64,000 bases of DNA from Siphonodentalium dalli (GCA_032622095.1 CP136063.1:208059934-208123933), one strand, 5' to 3'. Counted from the stretch's first letter, positions 47,646 to 59,880 are shown. Notes: generated by a model from the sequence alone, not told the origin. Program-made: numbers and translations.

Positions 47646-49280
47646 GATCGGGTCACAGTCGGACTCCCCGCATTTGACTCCTCTTGAGAAAAGAAGTATA
47701 TGTTAAAATAACTCGTACTCCCGATCCCTATTGCTCACGATGTTATTTCCATGCTGCTCTCGCATATATAGTGGAAAATACGGACGGAAATCTGTCAAGA
47801 TAACTCCATTTACAAGAATGCAATGTCGGAAGATTTGGTCCATTGTGTGAAGGACATTAAATAATCATGATCTTTATTCAGGAACAAGTCACTGGCTCTT
47901 AGTAGTTATAACATGTTAACAAAATACAGATTGTCACAATAAGATTAGCACATCAAACGTATAAATGTATGATGTACACACAATGTTGAGCCATAGTCAT
48001 TTCATATTAATTATCTAAAGCAATATTTTCGTCTTTTCTTGCACTAGATTTGTCTTTTTTTGCTGTAGATTTGTCATTTCTGTTGTATGTTATTGTATGC
48101 CATTGGAATCATTTGTTTCTTATTGCTTAAGAACTTGTTGTGATATGTCCATATCTGTTCCTGTTCTCTATTTTATTGCTTTTTCGTTGAAACGCGACTA
48201 TATATTTCGATTTATAATTTACCATTTCCTTTACATGTAAAATTATTGGTACATTGTATCCCGTCCCCACCCTCCGTTATTCCCTTATCTTCGTGGATTA
48301 TTATATAACTACAACCATATTTCCACGTGTCATGTTTACTTTCTTTTGCTGTTCTTCAAGTTCGATATACATGTACGTTTTATTTCTATGTTCCCGTGAT
48401 TAGACTAAACCTGTCTTCCTATTTTGGATAGTCTCTTCTCTGTTCTTTGAATATAATATTCTATTTCAATTAATTTATATTTCATTCTTGTGTTTTATCA
48501 TTTTTGCGGTGTGTTGTTTTTTCGAACGTGTCAAACCGAGCGCCTTTTACCCAAGAGCGTAACACATGTCCGTTAATAATTTATACATGAAGTCAAATTT
48601 CTTTTCAAGTTTATTTTTTTCCCTGGCTTTTCCAGTGACTAAGATTATTTTGAATACATTATGGTGTCTATACTATTCAATGTGTAACTACAACGATAAA
48701 AGATGTTTTCCCAATTCTCATATGTTAATGTCAATCTCGTTCAACACTCACGCCTTTAGAATTTTGTCAAATTTAGATCCGCGCATGGCGAATGCACGCG
48801 TTTTATCTTCACCAAATAAACTTGAGTCTCAGTGGATAAATTTGAAGCTGAAAAATATTATCAGGGTTTTTTTTTTTGCATCCTGGTCTCTTGTGATGGG
48901 ATTTACCAATGTCTTCAGCAAAAACTTATATTAAGAATAATGTCTAGAATGGCGCATACAACCCAACCCCCACCCCCCCCCCCCCCACCCCGTCATCGTG
49001 TTCATAGTACATGTATGCAGTTTGGACATGTCCATACGATTCATACAACATCCTCAGATTATTTATATAAAACAACAAAACTGAGTCTTATGCTGTTGAG
49101 CTTTCGTAAACATATACATATACATTTATGAAACGAAACGAATGCATTTCGAATTCGTTGCTCGGCAAGCAATATACACTCCATCGGTAGTCGCCATGAT
49201 CACGTGACTCAGGTGACTTCTGATAAGAACACAAAAAAGCGTCACATGCACGTGTAACTGAGCCTGGTTAATAGCGTGTT
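47646..49280. other. Unassigned sequence with poly-C run
   Basis: T-rich and AT-rich sequence. A C run lies at about 48,965-48,990. Open frames at 48,566-48,934 show no recognisable domain. Confidence 0.4.
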
Positions 49281-49355
49281 TGCGATTTCACACCGGTACG
49301 GGTACGGGTACGCGTACGGGTAGCTACCCGTACCGGTACACGTTTTGAAATTGCA
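49281..49355. repeat. GGTACGGGTACG palindrome
   Basis: TGCGATTTCACACCGGTACG and the following hexamer run (GGGTAC repeats) mirror CCCGTACCGGTACACGTTTT and GAAATTGCA. The stem is unusually GC-rich for the region and contains a short six-base tandem repeat. Confidence 0.75.
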
Positions 49356-51624
49356 AACTGTTTTACCGGTAGATTTATCACATCGACTGGTAATGTATGG
49401 TGAGCCAATTGCAACAAAAAAGATATTATGATATAGATTGTTATTCGCGTTATTGGCCGATGTTATACTTAGCGTTATGGGTTGTTGGAAATTTGTATTT
49501 AGATTAGATGAGCCCCAGAATAATCAGTTGCTTTCATCAAGGACGAGCTAGGTGGCAGTTGGAAGAGGATGTTGCTTTTCTTTCACTCATATTGGTAACA
49601 TTTTCAACAATTGGATTATACAAATCATAGACCGATCGAGTGTTGACAATAAATCGGTTGGAATTTTTAAACTTAGAAAATAGATTATGATAGCTCAAAT
49701 ATACAATTACGTTATATATAGTTAAAATGTCCAGCCAGTATTCGGTGCAAAATGTACTGTTTAGACAAGGGTCTAATATTGTCCTACATGTACTTTCAGT
49801 TCGATATAATACCGCATTTGTCCCTTATTTTAGTTGGGGAATATTTAGTCATATTAAAGATGCATAATCCGAATTAACGCTCCCAAGTTACAATTTTTTT
49901 GGCTTCGGGGGTAAAACAAAATATTTTATTCGAATCGAGCAACCCACCATCAAAGCGCAGAGTGATCAGATATCGATTTTTGAAGTTTGTAATTTCTTGA
50001 ATTGTGTAGTTATTTGTGGCCCAGAATAGAGTCATCAAACCGACGGTCTCGGACAAAATTGCGGATGAAGATGCTTAACTCTAAAATCAAGTGGTAATGC
50101 GGCCAAAATGTTATACTATAGTTGACAGCAGTTATCATTCTTTTGTTGTAATTAATCGATTCTGATAACAAAAGCGTATTTTAAAGAAATGTTCTTGTTG
50201 TAACTTTATGATATGGGGACCGTCTGATCGGTTTGAGTAGCTTTAAGTAAACCTTTGTTTGGAATCTTTCAACATATCGAAGGGTCGGCCCGTCGGGGCA
50301 AGGGAATATTTTATCCCAAGAATTGGGATTGTTGTCGGGATCTAAACCCGGAGGTAGGTTGAAATGTTTAACTTGGTAACAAAAAAGGTGTCAAAATGTA
50401 GTCTGTTTATTATACGGATTGAATAAAGAGCGTTTGCTTCACTTCTGTGCGAAACACAGAAAACAGCTGAAACTCGCTCTGCTTATGCTTAGATTTTGTA
50501 GAGTATGTATATGTATTTCGTGTCTTTGGCGACCTATATTATCCCCACTACAGTATACACCAGTAGTGTGGTTCAAATGCGCCATGTCCGTTCAGATAGT
50601 AAATATATATTAAAATGAGAAATCAGTCCCCACCTACATACGATAAGGTAACTAAACGGTAATTGTATTCAAATGTGCAATGCATAGATAAATCCACGAT
50701 ATATGTATGTCCTTGTACAATGGGTTGAGACAGGGACGTGATGACAGGGGTGTCTCAACCCCCCCCCCCCCCCCAGCGTTGTCAAATGTTCAACATTTGG
50801 AAATTTGATATACCAGACACAACATTTGTTGGAAATTTCACACAAACAATAGGTTGAAATTGTGTTTCGTAGTTTGATTTTCGAACAATTTGTAGTTTTT
50901 AGACCAACATTTGCATTTTCCCTATTTTTGGTAACACAATTTGGACTGAAATGGCTGTCAGAAACAGTTGGAAATTGTTCAAGCTTTGTGGGGGTGTCAG
51001 GTCTCAAAATTTCCAACAATTGGAAAACTTGATGCCAGCCAAGGGGAGGGGGTGCAAATGGAATTACGCGCAAACTTGTGAATTTGATATGGTTCGAGAT
51101 GTGTAGTTAGAAATTTGAATGTGGACACCCTAACGCACAGACCATCAATAGCCATGTCCCTGCAATGGGCCGAGACTACGTCTATAGCACCATCTACTCA
51201 ATCTATTAATCACAACCTGTCATTAATGCAGTGAACAAAGTTGTTATTGAAACAAATCGGCCTTCCGTATTTATCTAAGTGCTAGATGGCGCCTCGAGAA
51301 TTTGAACACAAATCCTGGGTTAAAATGACAACTTTATCAATAATATTTGCCCATGAAATATTTCAATAAATAGGTTAGCGCATAGCTGACTGGAATTTCA
51401 TGGAATTCATGGACCTTTGAGTGAGAAAATCGTGGTGAAAGGCTACCGGTCAATGGGACAAATCTACACGTTTCAATTCGCTATCGCTTTATGTGTTGCA
51501 TTGAAAGTACCCAAGTGACCGTGACGATGTTCACAGATTTACCCGTACTCGTTCCCGCGGACGGGTATCGCAAACTCGCTAATAGCTGTAATTTGTTGTT
51601 CCCCGACACAATGGGAAACACCCA
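49356..51624. other. Unassigned sequence; right end may be intron 1 of the 51.7-kb GPCR
   Basis: A C run at 50,758-50,775 and scattered AAATTTCCAACAATTGGAAA-type imperfect palindromes lie around 50,790-51,030. No GPCR continuation exon was found on the minus strand. Confidence 0.4.
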
Positions 51625-51630
51625 ACTTAC
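51625..51630 (-). other. Splice donor GTAAGT after GPCR exon
   Basis: The minus strand reads GACTTAGCAG then GTAAGT, a perfect donor core. The intron is in phase 1, at the same place in the protein as at 4,077. Confidence 0.8.
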
Positions 51631-51859
51631 CTGCTAAGTCAATTGCAGCCAAATTCACCAGCATCTTGTTGACAAATGACGCAACACTCATGCGATATAT
51701 AGTCGCCATAACTGAAATATTCCCAATAACCGCCACCACAAACAGCAGAAAATATATCACAAGCAACGACACCGAAATATTGTCCATACCAATGTTATCT
51801 ATTTTAAACTGTCGTATTATTCGGCGCAGGGAATCGTTATTGTTCTCATCACTCATCAT
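51631..51859 (-). CDS. First coding exon of a second class A GPCR
   Basis: The exon encodes about 76 residues from an ATG at 51,859 (a second Met follows directly). The N-terminal tail (about 30 residues) is polar with N-x-S/T sequons (NDS, NIS). Transmembrane helix 1 reads LLVIYFLLFVVAVIGNISVM with the class A G-N-x-x-(V/I) signature. It is followed by a short loop (YRMSVASFVNK) and the start of helix 2, MLVNLAAIDLA, with the N-L-A-x-x-D pattern. Coding stops making sense at the GTAAGT donor. The reading frame is intact. Helices 3-7 were not found in the window. The ligand cannot be inferred. Confidence 0.75.
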
Positions 51860-52398
51860 GTCTGTTAGTGGTGGGATATTGTCACGGATATACCTTCCTC
51901 AGACTGAGGAGAACTAAATTCCACCGAACGGCTTCACCAGAACAAATAAAACTGGCACAATTATTCACAGCTTTTGTGTATATAGCTAAACTGTATTTAT
52001 TTCATTACTGCATAAATCATATTTCAAAGGGCGTGATTCTGCATTAACGTGAAGTCCGTGAATTCCTCTGAGGTTTGGAAATTTGAGTTCAAGTGTTGTT
52101 CGGATTACTAACATTGTTGTGAGGTATTCCGTGTGATGTCAGCTATCGATTTATCCTTGATGCCGCATGTACGTACAGTGGTAAGTCCGGGATTTAATTA
52201 TCACACATTCCCGAATTAAGCCAGGTCTTATTACAACTATCAGTAAACACGACACCTTGGTACCGTTCATACAGCCATGGACCCCGAGAGATCCGATGCA
52301 TCATTAATCATCTTGGTGATTTACTACGTCCATATTGTTCTCGGCAATGACCATGCGGCATTTATTAATACGCCCACTTGTACAACGGCCAACATCAT
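51860..52398. other. Upstream flank of the 51.7-kb GPCR exon
   Basis: Probable 5' UTR and promoter side of the receptor exon. No clear TATA box and no other feature were seen. Confidence 0.35.
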
Positions 52399-52468
52399 CT
52401 GCCTTCTAGTCATACCACCCTAACCAGGGGGCTGAACACTGCCTTCTAGTCATACCATCCTAACCAGG
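52399..52468. repeat. 36-bp direct repeat, two copies
   Basis: CTGCCTTCTAGTCATACCAY followed by CCTAACCAGGGGRCTGAAC occurs twice back to back. Confidence 0.9.
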
Positions 52469-52753
52469 GGACTGAACTCCTATGGTGGCATACACACTAA
52501 AGATACAACATATGACCTGGCAAAATGATCCCGTGTGGTGGTCCGGGGTATTCCGCCCCGCTGTGAGGGGTAAGAGTCCCGTAATGGGATACCTTAGCCG
52601 TGGGGTGCATACCGTTAGGGGTGGTGTATGCGTTTCAGTGGCATAAGGGTGTTTTCATCGCGTGAGTCATCACATGGACTATCTCCACGTACGGCCAAGG
52701 ATATGGTCCATTTCGGTACATTATTGCTTCAAGTCAATCAAGATACATCAGCA
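52469..52753. other. Unassigned GC-richer spacer
   Basis: Contains GGGGTATTCCGCCCCGCTGT and related GC-rich words. No gene or RNA was recognised. Confidence 0.4.
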
Positions 52754-53007
52754 CAAGCCTTGAAATGGTGTGCCTGTCGTTTGCAGAATGAGGTTCCCAG
52801 AGGGTGAATTTATTGATGCTACCCCGCATAGCGGGCTAGCATAACCACATTCACCCTCTGGGAACCTCATTCTGTTGAGGTGTAAGCAGAATGAGGTCCC
52901 CAGAGGGTGAATTTGGTGATGCAATACCGCTATGCGGGGTAGCATCACTAAATTCACCCTCTGGGGACCTCATTCTGCAAATGAGAGACACACTATTTCA
53001 AGGCTTG
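52754..53007. repeat. Double hairpin element
   Basis: Two hairpins stand side by side: 52,784-52,874 (CAGAATGAGGTTCCCAGAGG and its complement) and 52,887-52,977 (CAGAATGAGGTCCCCAGAGG and its complement). Each has GCATAGCGG-type loops. The pair is itself enclosed by an inverted repeat, CAAGCCTTGAAAT (52,754) against ATTTCAAGGCTTG (ending 53,007). Every arm can pair with two partners. Confidence 0.9.
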
Positions 53008-53313
53008 CATCAGCAGTGTTATAGCGCCCGCTCTCCCGCGGTGAAGCCGCGGAAGCGAAGCGGCCTAGGGTATACGTATGCGAATATGAGATGTACTAAT
53101 CGACTTTTATAGCCCACTCTAAAAATAGATTAAATTACCTAAAGTAGAATAATTTATTCATAATTCAAATCGCGGCAAGTTCTTCGCAAAGTTCACAAGA
53201 ATAAACATTGCTAAAATAATTGTTAATTTAATAAAACACACAATGGTATATCTATATTAATATATTCATCCTGTGAAACAATTATTACAGTGTTGCTAAT
53301 TAATAAAATCCTT
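53008..53313. other. Unassigned AT-rich spacer
   Basis: A short GC-rich palindromic patch (CCCGCGGTGAAGCCGCGG) lies at 53,034-53,051. Nothing else was seen. Confidence 0.4.
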
Positions 53314-53934
53314 ATTAATTGGATGTTTCCATATGGACCGAGTTATGAGGCCTCGGTCTGTCATATTGGCCTGGGGCCGCAGGCCTCAGGCCAATACGAT
53401 AGACCGATGCCTCATAACTCGGCCAATATGGAAACAACCAATTAATAACATATATTTACATACTAAGTGTTGTCATCACTAAATCACGTGGCTAGTTGCA
53501 GTTTTTTCTCGGTGAATGCGCAACGGCTCATAACATCAAGCTCATAACACCACCGATACGTCATTGGGTTTGGAAAGACGAACGCGTAATGTTTTGGGCG
53601 CATTTGGACTCGCGCAGGATTGACTTAATACATCATCGGGTTTCAATATGACGAGATATTGTTCCTATTAACTTTTGCCAAGGGTGCTATTGGGTATTTT
53701 GGGCTGATTTTGTCACGATAAATTTTTCGATTTAAATACATTTACAAAAGTGGCTTTTTCGCTAAATGTATATAAATATAAGGATTAACTGTCATGTGGA
53801 CTATTTTTATGGAGATGTAACCGTGAGGTAAGTGGTCATAACTTGTATGTAAAACCTGCGTTTTACACAAGTTATGTCCACTTACCTCACGGTTACATCT
53901 CCATAAAAACAGTCCACATGACAGTTAATCCTTA
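53314..53934. mobile_element. Small element with a different hairpin at each end
   Basis: The left hairpin 53,314-53,446 (ATTAATTGG...TCCATATGGACCGAGTTATG) folds around GGCCTGGGGCCGCAGGCC. The right hairpin 53,779-53,934 (TAAGGATTAACTGTCATGTG) folds around AACCTGCGTTTTAC. Between them is a ~330 bp body. The body and right hairpin are shared, inverted, with 14,194-14,610. No coding capacity. Possible explanations are a hairpin MITE or a non-autonomous single-strand (HUH-type) transposon. Confidence 0.75.
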
Positions 53935-54589
53935 TATAATACACACATGCATGTAATTATGTGTTTTACATGGCCACACCAATAATTGACAACATTAATC
54001 ACCTGCGCGCGAGCGGTTCACTGTTAACAGGCCAGACAAGTGAGTAGTGCTAAGCGAAGTCAAATTGGCTTCTATCAGTACATTTAAGGCCAGTACAAAA
54101 CATGTCTTCTCTTACGGATGCGGAAATTAGTCAAGTCTGTATGATATCTGGCATTTTATTAATGCACGAACACCAGAAGGCATACGTCTGGCATATGTAG
54201 GCTTGATGTAGAACATTTTCAACCATGATGCTTGTTTGGGTGGGGTCTCGAAAGCTTCGAATCGCTAAGAGACTTAGTTGAATGTATCGGTCGGAATAAT
54301 CTGGGCAAGAAGGTACAATATGATATGTTTTACTTAAATAGCTCAGAGTTAGACACCCCGCCTGGTAGCTTTCGGGGTCATATATAGCCCCTGCATGCGT
54401 CGGGGAAATCCTAATCCACCACTGATATAAATAAGAGAGGACTGGTAATTATTTAAATAAAAAGTCTACCATATGTGTTACCCCACGAACAATTATTTTA
54501 AGTGGCCTGGCGACTCGGTCCAAGATAACGCCTTATCTACATTCCGACTTAATTAGAACTAGAACTAGCAATGGTTGGGTTGTCAGTGG
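53935..54589. other. Unassigned sequence
   Basis: A tRNA-like word TAGCTCAGAGTTAGAC occurs at 54,341, but no tRNA fold follows. Nothing else was supported. Confidence 0.35.
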
Positions 54590-54692
54590 ACACATATTAC
54601 ATCGTCTGTATGATCCATGTAAAACGCCAAATACACGATAATTACAGAGATTACATGCATGTGTGTATCCACCCTTAGGGTTTATCATCAAA
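54590..54692 (+). repeat. Outer inverted repeat, left copy
   Basis: GGTTGTCAGTGGACACATAT and TACAGAGATTACATGCATGT (ending GTGTATCCACCC) match, in reverse orientation, 59,775-59,880. The pair flanks the 55.1-59.4 kb element. Confidence 0.85.
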
Positions 54693-55111
54693 TCCTTCTG
54701 TACAGATAACAATTCATCCGATAATCCCATGAACAGTAACAAGCGGGCGCAAATTACGTTTACGTACATGATCATATTAGATGCACGTGTTCATGACGGA
54801 ATCATGTTTACCGAAACTGAATTCGGGCTAAATATATACAGTAATTCCCTAATTAATCGACTCCATAACCACAGCAGAATAGTTATATATAAATGGGCTA
54901 CGATCATCTGGCAGATGGTGTTTATATGGTGTCAAATTGTCAATATGTGGTTATTAACCCTTTCATGACGGGGTCTGTGCTGTTGCAGTATTAAAGATCC
55001 TGTACAAATGCATTCTCTTCTATATGCGAGTCGCACACATGGAGTCTTTCATATATATATATATACGAGAGGTTGAACTGGCTTACACGAGGTCACGCAT
55101 GGTAAATATTG

Positions 55112-55790
55112 TTAGTCGTGTGGTCGTCGGAGGGTTAGACCCAGAAGAAATTGGTACAGAAGCGGGTTTGGTGTCATTCGACGCGGGAGAATCTCGTGTA
55201 TAACATATCCAAAATCCGCTAAAATCCGCTTTGGGCAAAATTCAGGATCCAAGATGGCGTCCAACATGGCTGCCGTTAGTCAAAAGATACTCTGACTGAG
55301 ATTAATTCGATAATAGTGAGAACAAATGTTGTCATATGTATACAAATGTATACATTTTTACAAAGGTAAAATATTGTGCCACCTGTTTATGGCAAAAATG
55401 GAACCCCTCGTCCCAGAAAATTTGAAGTTTTTGCCTAATATCTTAAAGATCAATTCCTGTTGTTTGATAATGGTTCAGACTGGCGACTTTGATTAGGCTT
55501 ATTCATGTTAATTCAGCATTGGAGCAATGAAAGATACCATAAATGGGGTCCCAGACTCATGTACACCCTCAAAAATTCGATTTTACAAAACGCGGTATAA
55601 AATTCCACAAAACTCTCCATTGTGATTACAGTCCTATATCAACAAGACATGGACAGAACTGTACAATGTAAGTTGGGCATACCAATATCTATAAATACTC
55701 CAATTCAATGAAACCCAAATTGGCGCTTTGTCTCAAAATGTCTGCCAAAATGGCGGTCAAATTATGGAAAATGGCGGATATTGATCACAG
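55112..55790 (+). repeat. Left inverted arm
   Basis: It carries AAATCCGCTAAAATCCGCTT, the CAAGATGGCGTCC motif near 55,250 and AAAATGGCGGTC near 55,750. Confidence 0.8.
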
Positions 55791-58439
55791 TGTCATTCAA
55801 TCCATTATAAGTAGTGGTTGATGAATAAAATTGACTAAATAAATACGAATGTATACCTCTTTATGATGCCATTATGCTAGCTCTATGTAAAAACTTAAAC
55901 ATCAGTACCAAAAATGGCTGCCAAAATGGCCACCCGATGTGAAAAATACTATATTCTATCACTTCTGTTTATCACTTGTTGCTCTCTGAACTGGGAAACA
56001 ATGGGTATATTCTGTCAATGATCGTGTCAACTGATCATTACAGCAATGACATTTCTAATAGATTAGATAATAGTTTACTCCGGTCCTTCACTAATAAGTT
56101 ATAACGAATGCGGTATGAAATTAAACAAAATCGACTTTGGGGTTCTGGTCACATTTGATATTTAGGGATGAGCAGATCTTGTCTACAAAATAATTGATCG
56201 TTTCTTTTATTTGTGAACATTCCATCTCAAATAGACCAACAGAAACAATAAATTTTATCTAATAAGGCTTCCAAAACGAAAATGGTAGACTCTGCTCAGC
56301 TTATCACATAATGGAAGTTGTGAGTGGTGGATGCAGTTGATAGTTGGCTCATATACATGTATGTGGCTCATATACATGTATGTGGCTCATATACATCAAA
56401 ACTATTTATTTTCAATCTTTTGGTGGCTTCCCGCGGGTTGACAAAATCTCGACGCATCAGTGCTATAATGTAGTAACTCCATTATGGCGGGAAATGAGTA
56501 TTTGATACCATTCGAATCGTGAGAAAAAAATCCAATCCGATGGGCCAAACTGTCCTTGCATTGGATGACAAATATTCGCTCAAACCAGTGAAGCAAATGT
56601 CGTATCTCCAGCGATCTTTATAATTATTCGTGCTATGAGGTCGTATGTCCAACAGCAGCCAATCGGACGCTTCAGGTTGTCCACGTGACTTCTGTTTTGT
56701 GTTTGTGAATTCTAAAATGTGTGCTATATGGAAGTATCTCCATGTTAGTCACGTAATCATTTGGTGATTTAAATTTTGTGATTGTTCCACACATTTCTGT
56801 ATGATGATGCACATGGGTGAATTTTCATAGTGTAGAATAGGCCCTTTTTAGTTCATAGACACATGCGATTGCCACCATATTTAGCTTAATCTGCATTTAT
56901 TAGCACAACTTCATTATAGCACGGAAACGAATCGTCGCTGGCATACGCAAAATGTCATATCTCCAAACAAGCTATTGCTTTTTAAAAGAAAACGAGGGAG
57001 TAAACAGAAAACAATACGTGGTTCAATGAACAGCTAATGTCAGTTTCCATTGGGATAAATACAACAATACGTCATGCTTTGTCAACATTAGGAGAAATGT
57101 TGTCTAAAAACTTCAACCTTAATTTTCTCGGAAAGTTGAAAATGTGGGTTACATTATAGCACTGATGCGACGAAATATTAACTATTCGGGCTCGGCCATC
57201 ATTTTCAAGTTTCAAGCTGGAACTAAATGTAGCCCATGGATTCCCCATTTCGACATGTAAGAAAAGTAGTTTTACTCTGATCTCTTCCCAGATATCAACT
57301 CTCCGGTAAATGGTGATCTCTTATGTTCTAGAAAATACGTGTGCCAAATACATATATGTATGAAGAAACTATCCCCATACATTGTTTACACATCGACTCC
57401 GTAAGTATGTGGAGGTTTTCTTTGACAAGCGGGATTTTCAAACCTCGAAACCGTCCGTACACACAATAAAAGTTAATAGGAAATGACGTTGGATGTAGGT
57501 CTAGAGTACGTCGTCCGCATGAAATAGTTTTGTGTCATTAATTTGCACATATTTCGTGCTCTGATGAGCATGGATGAACGCCTTATGTGGCAGTTTGATT
57601 GTCTAACATCCGGAAAATAACATGTTCACATTTCTTAGACAAACATGTTGTTAATCACCATGTCCGTGTGGCATTTCTATCCAATGACAACCTTGAAATA
57701 CCAGTTCATCAAGCTAAATGGTTGATACCTTTACGCATACGGGTCAGATCCAGCCGTGGCGCACATTGTGTCTACATAATAGTACATATCATTGATGAAA
57801 TTCACTAAATGTGTAGATGTAAGATATCGGTGCGTCTATACAGTTACTAGAATGTTTCTATCCACATGTATATACCCACAATCGCATGACACGGAATTGT
57901 CACATAAAGTGTGAAGGGTATACAATGTACGTGCGAATTTTCATTTTTCCTCTTGATATTGAAGAATATAATTTTATTTGAAACTCCCCAGCTCCGATAA
58001 CCAACTTGCCCACCAATTAAGTAAACCTCAGATTATTCGCTTTTCCCTCCTGTCCTTTTCACTTTCGCCAGCACTGGAAAACCCATTATAGCCTGATGCT
58101 TCCGGACTAGACCACCGATGCCCATATATTTGATGTTCCGAATAGTCGTTATAAGTAGAAATATCGACACTGTGTTTTCAAATAATCCAGATTCGTAGCA
58201 ATTTAATTTCTTTTTAATTAATTTCCAGATAGTCCCTCGTAATAAGTGGACATCGTGTTGGATCCTGCAGTAGATACTGCTTAGTTGGAACATTTCGGGC
58301 TGAACTGATTGTGGTAGTAGATTATTGGCAACATGTTTAATAGGTCTGTCATCGTTAGCTCACAACCGAAGTGTTGTTTCGGCTTTCCTCTGAGCAGAAC
58401 TTAAATTTCGACAATTTTCGGTGGCCATTTTGGTAGCCA
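55791..58439. other. Core of the 55.1-59.4 kb element
   Basis: AT-rich sequence without a supportable gene. Two further ATGGCTGCCAAAATGGCCAC motifs near 55,915-55,935 suggest the arm-type repeats extend into it. No RNA was recognised. Confidence 0.4.
56345..56397. repeat. 19-bp tandem repeat, 2.8 copies
   Basis: TGGCTCATATACATGTATG is repeated at 56,345, 56,364 and 56,383. Confidence 0.9.
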
Positions 58440-59440
58440 TCTTAGCATTTTGAATCGTGATTGGCTACTCATACCCACGAAACACATTGATTTCAATCAA
58501 TGATGTGTATTGGTGCCGAATTGGCGTTTTGTCGAATGGGTTTTCGTGAATAACTACATATTTGCCATTTTCATTATTATTGGCGACCATGTCGGACGCC
58601 ATCTTGAATTCTGTATTTTCCACAAAGCGGATTTTGGATATGTTATACACGAGATTATCCCGCGTCGAATGACGACAAAACCGTTTCTTTACCAATTCCT
58701 TCTGGGTCTAACCCTCTGACGACCATTCTAAATATCTGCCATTTTCCATATTTTGACCGCCATTTTGGCAGCCATTTTAAGACAAAGCGCCAATTTGGGT
58801 TTCATTGAATTGGAGTATTTATAGATAATGGTATGCCCAACTTACATTGTACAGTTCTGTCCATTTCTTGTTGATATATGACTGGTATCCCAATGGCGAT
58901 TTTTTTGTGGAATTTTATACCGCGTTCTGTAAAATCAAATTTTTGAGGCTGTAGATGAGTCTGGGACCCCATTTATGGTATCTTTCATTGCTCCAATGAT
59001 GAATTAACATGAATATGACTAATCCATGTCGCCAGTCTGAACCATTATCAAACAACAGGAATTGATCTTTAAGATATTAGGCAAAAATTTCAAATTTTCG
59101 AGTTTAGGCCGCCATTTTGGCAGCCATCTGGGGCGAGGGGTTCCATTTTTTCTATAGATATGTGGCATAATACTTTACCTTCGCAAAAATGTTTACATTT
59201 GTATTAATATGGCAACATTTGTTCTCATTATGTCGAATTAATCTCAGTCAGAATCTCTTTTGACTAAAGGCGGACATGTTGGACGCCATCTTGGATCCTG
59301 GATTTTGCCCAAAGCGGATTTTAGCGGATTTTTGATATGTTGTAGCAGAGATTCTCTCGCGTTGAATGACACCGAGATCGCTTCTTTACCAATTTCTTCT
59401 GGGTCAACCCTTTTTTTGCGTACCACGACCACACTACTCG
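58440..59440 (-). repeat. Right inverted arm with a duplicated terminal unit
   Basis: The terminal segment (GGACGCCATCTTG..., CAAAGCGGATTTT..., TTACCAATT-CTTCTGGGTC) is present twice, ending at about 58,735 and at about 59,415. The arm therefore holds about 1.4 units with a period close to 680 bp. Confidence 0.75.
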
Positions 59441-59774
59441 ATTAGACTTTCAGAGTATACAGAGTCCATATATATTATATTATAAACATATTCTGATCCC
59501 CGAAATATATTACAAACAAAGAATCAAGAACTATGCATGCTGGTTTAATAAATATATTAATCAGGAAACGTGCGTAGCAAATATTGATTGTGTCTTCGCT
59601 GAGTAACCATTGACAAATGTATCGTTTATAGTTGCAGAGTGGTGTGTCTGCTCTGTAGTTTGTTCTTTATTTATTCACCTGGTGCGTTTGTCCAGAAGTA
59701 GAGTTGCTTGTTGGTAGTCAAGAAATATCTCTCCTCAAGAAAATACACGTACACAGAAAAGGGAAATGCAGTAG

Positions 59775-59880
59775 TCTTAGGGTGGATACACACATGCATG
59801 TAATCTCTGTAAATGGCGTGTATTTGTCGTTTTACATGGATCATACAGACCATGTAATATATGTCCGCTGACAACCCTAT
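59775..59880 (-). repeat. Outer inverted repeat, right copy
   Basis: Reverse complement of 54,590-54,692 with a few differences, about 335 bp beyond the right end of the element. Confidence 0.85.

Larger units (their letters stand above)
55112..59440. mobile_element. Long-inverted-arm element, 4.3 kb
   Basis: The ends read TTAGTCGTGTGGTCGTCGG...GGGTTAGACCCAGAAGAAAT on the left and its diverged reverse complement on the right. The left arm 55,112-55,790 and right arm about 58,725-59,440 match over roughly 700 bp, through GGATCCAAGATGGCGTCCAA, GCAATGAAAGATACCATAAA and ACAGAACTGTACAATGTAAG blocks. The core of ~2.9 kb shows no transposase. Confidence 0.78.

Noticed and set aside
49281-49355. Interstitial telomere repeat from the GGGTAC hexamers
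   Set aside because: The hexamer is not TTAGGG, there are only three or four copies, and it is better explained as part of a palindrome.
54335-54420. tRNA-like word TAGCTCAGAGTTAGAC followed by TTCGGGG
   Set aside because: No acceptor stem, anticodon arm or proper T-loop could be paired. At most it is a SINE fragment.
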